This document shows, piece after piece, positions 50,092-50,926 of a stretch of DNA of 50,926 bases. The position numbers and the translations under genes were made by a program. The stretch comes from Muribaculaceae bacterium (GTDB lineage: Bacteria; Bacillota; Clostridia; Lachnospirales; Lachnospiraceae), in assembly GCA_023663465.1 (NCBI GenBank), contig JAMPHJ010000006.1, positions 1 through 50,926 of the forward strand, given 5' to 3'. The notes under the pieces are model-generated. The model had not been told where the DNA came from, ran no database searches, and saw nothing but the letters and a program-made list of their open reading frames with translations. The number at the start of each line of letters is the position of its first letter. Position 1 is the stretch's first letter.

Positions 50092-50926
50092 ATGGAAAAG
50101 ACGATTCAGGGAAGCTTAGGAGCCGCCAGCGCCTTCCAACTGACGGAAGAAATGAATGCACTAGACAAACAGAGCAAAAAGATTTTGCAGTACAGGGAAG
50201 TGCTTGCGATTATCTTAAAAGAAACAGTAGAAGAATACCAAGGGTATTCCGAAACTGAAATCATGGAGTTTATTGAAGCGGACAGCATTACAGAGACGAT
50301 AGAAGTGTCCAGCGGCAGAACCAATACAAAGATTGCCGGGGCGGCAACGGAGTTTGCGGAATTAGACGAGAAAACCACTAACTTTGACATTGCATTCCGG
50401 GCGAAGAATCCGCGTCTGTCAAATGGAAAAGTAGCAGTAAATCTGTATGTTGACGTAGAACCGCAGAAGAACTACAGACCGGGATATCCAATAGAAAAAA
50501 GAGGCATCTATTACCTGGCAAGAAGGTTGTGCTCCCAATTAGACGTAGTAACCGAAAAGACGAATTATGGTCAGCTGGAAAAATGCTATACGATTTTTAT
50601 CTGCAGGGACAGGATACCCAAGCGGGAGCAGATGAGCATTTCTTTTTACAAGATGGTGAATGATAAGAATATCGGAAACTGTCATCCCCGGAAAAAGGAC
50701 TATGACCTTATGACTCTTGTAATAATACGTCTGGGGGATAAAGATTATCATAGTGAAGAAAAGAATATCTTAGACTTTCTGACGATTGTATTTCAGCCGC
50801 ATCAGAAAGGCTTTCGGAAAAAACTTTCCAGATATATCAGTTTTGAAGAAGAATTAGAAGTGAAGGGGGAACAGCATATGATAGGGCTAGGGATGAGTAT
50901 TTATGAGGAAGGAATCGAGAAAGGGA
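50092..50926 (+). CDS. Rpn-like PD-(D/E)XK nuclease family protein, 3' partial
   Basis: The open frame runs off the window end (278 complete codons). It begins MEKTIQGSLGAASAFQLTEE and has the nuclease-like core NFDIAFRAKNP, KVAVNLYVDVEPQKNYRPG (D and E with Q in place of the usual lysine) and GIYYLARRLCSQL, the R..YY pattern of Rpn/transposase-31-type proteins. Such proteins are recombination-promoting nucleases, often in many copies per genome. AGGAGG is 6 nt before the ATG, inside the alternative-hairpin leader. Base composition returns to that of the housekeeping part. Mobility or host function cannot be decided from this fragment. Confidence 0.75.
   Translation, partial: MEKTIQGSLGAASAFQLTEEMNALDKQSKKILQYREVLAIILKETVEEYQGYSETEIMEFIEADSITETIEVSSGRTNTKIAGAATEFAELDEKTTNFDIAFRAKNPRLSNGKVAVNLYVDVEPQKNYRPGYPIEKRGIYYLARRLCSQLDVVTEKTNYGQLEKCYTIFICRDRIPKREQMSISFYKMVNDKNIGNCHPRKKDYDLMTLVIIRLGDKDYHSEEKNILDFLTIVFQPHQKGFRKKLSRYISFEEELEVKGEQHMIGLGMSIYEEGIEKG

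Overview
The window looks like a chromosomal segment from an anaerobic, spore-forming Gram-positive of the Lachnospiraceae type (Clostridium cluster XIVa). The evidence is the strong AGGAGG-type ribosome binding sites, a sodium-pump oxaloacetate decarboxylase, an rnfCDGEAB operon, ATP-type PEP carboxykinase, sporulation/germination genes (GerW/YtfJ, SleB-type hydrolase) and a class B sortase with an SPxTG-type substrate. No rRNA, tRNA, CRISPR array or complete insertion sequence is visible. The genus is not claimed.

Positions 1-32,600 are mostly housekeeping. In order they hold: the end of an oxaloacetate decarboxylase operon (beta and alpha subunits); TetR and RpiR regulators; a BaiN-like flavoprotein, cmk, ispH and rpsA; an orphan cheR; a YprB-like exonuclease (minus strand); rnfCDGEAB (10.4-15.4 kb); an iron-sulfur aldo/keto reductase; and a convergent ApbE flavin transferase that probably flavinylates RnfD and RnfG. 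Next come a 147-bp MITE-like inverted-repeat element, a GH25 lysozyme, a two-AP2/degenerate-HNH protein, a SleB-like hydrolase, thrC, citrate synthase, deoC, an M24B aminopeptidase, ytfI-ytfJ, a 46-residue membrane peptide, a J-domain protein, rpmB and pckA. Oxaloacetate is a shared node of the decarboxylase, pckA and citrate synthase. Rnf and the decarboxylase can both supply an ion gradient.

Positions 32,600-49,800 are a cell-surface module: a class B sortase, a divergent LytR-CpsA-Psr protein, a small secreted protein with a C-terminal SPRTG sorting signal, then an ABC-exporter-dependent polysaccharide locus. That locus has GT4, GT2, a HAD-associated-type protein, a Wzm-like permease, an ATPase, two GlfT2-like galactofuranosyltransferase-type enzymes, a CDP-glycerol glycerophosphotransferase-like protein, an APS-kinase-like/methyltransferase fusion and a left-handed-beta-helix acyltransferase. 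From about 42.4 kb to 49.8 kb the DNA is noticeably more AT-rich, as expected of an exchanged strain-specific glycan cassette.

The most unusual items are these. (1) The exporter ATPase is fused behind a signal peptide, a cohesin-like extracellular domain, one membrane span and a Lys/Gln-rich arm, with a possible internal start for a free ATPase. (2) A seven-G tract breaks the acyltransferase reading frame, as in phase-variable contingency genes. (3) Arrays of 15- and 18-bp tandem repeats, all multiples of three, run through consecutive polysaccharide genes. (4) A structured leader ahead of the last, partial PD-(D/E)XK nuclease gene can form mutually exclusive hairpins that expose or bury the Shine-Dalgarno sequence.

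Intergenic stretches are short. The longest are 17,743-18,287 (inverted-repeat element) and 49,801-50,091 (structured leader). All assignments rest on reading motifs by eye; no database search was run.
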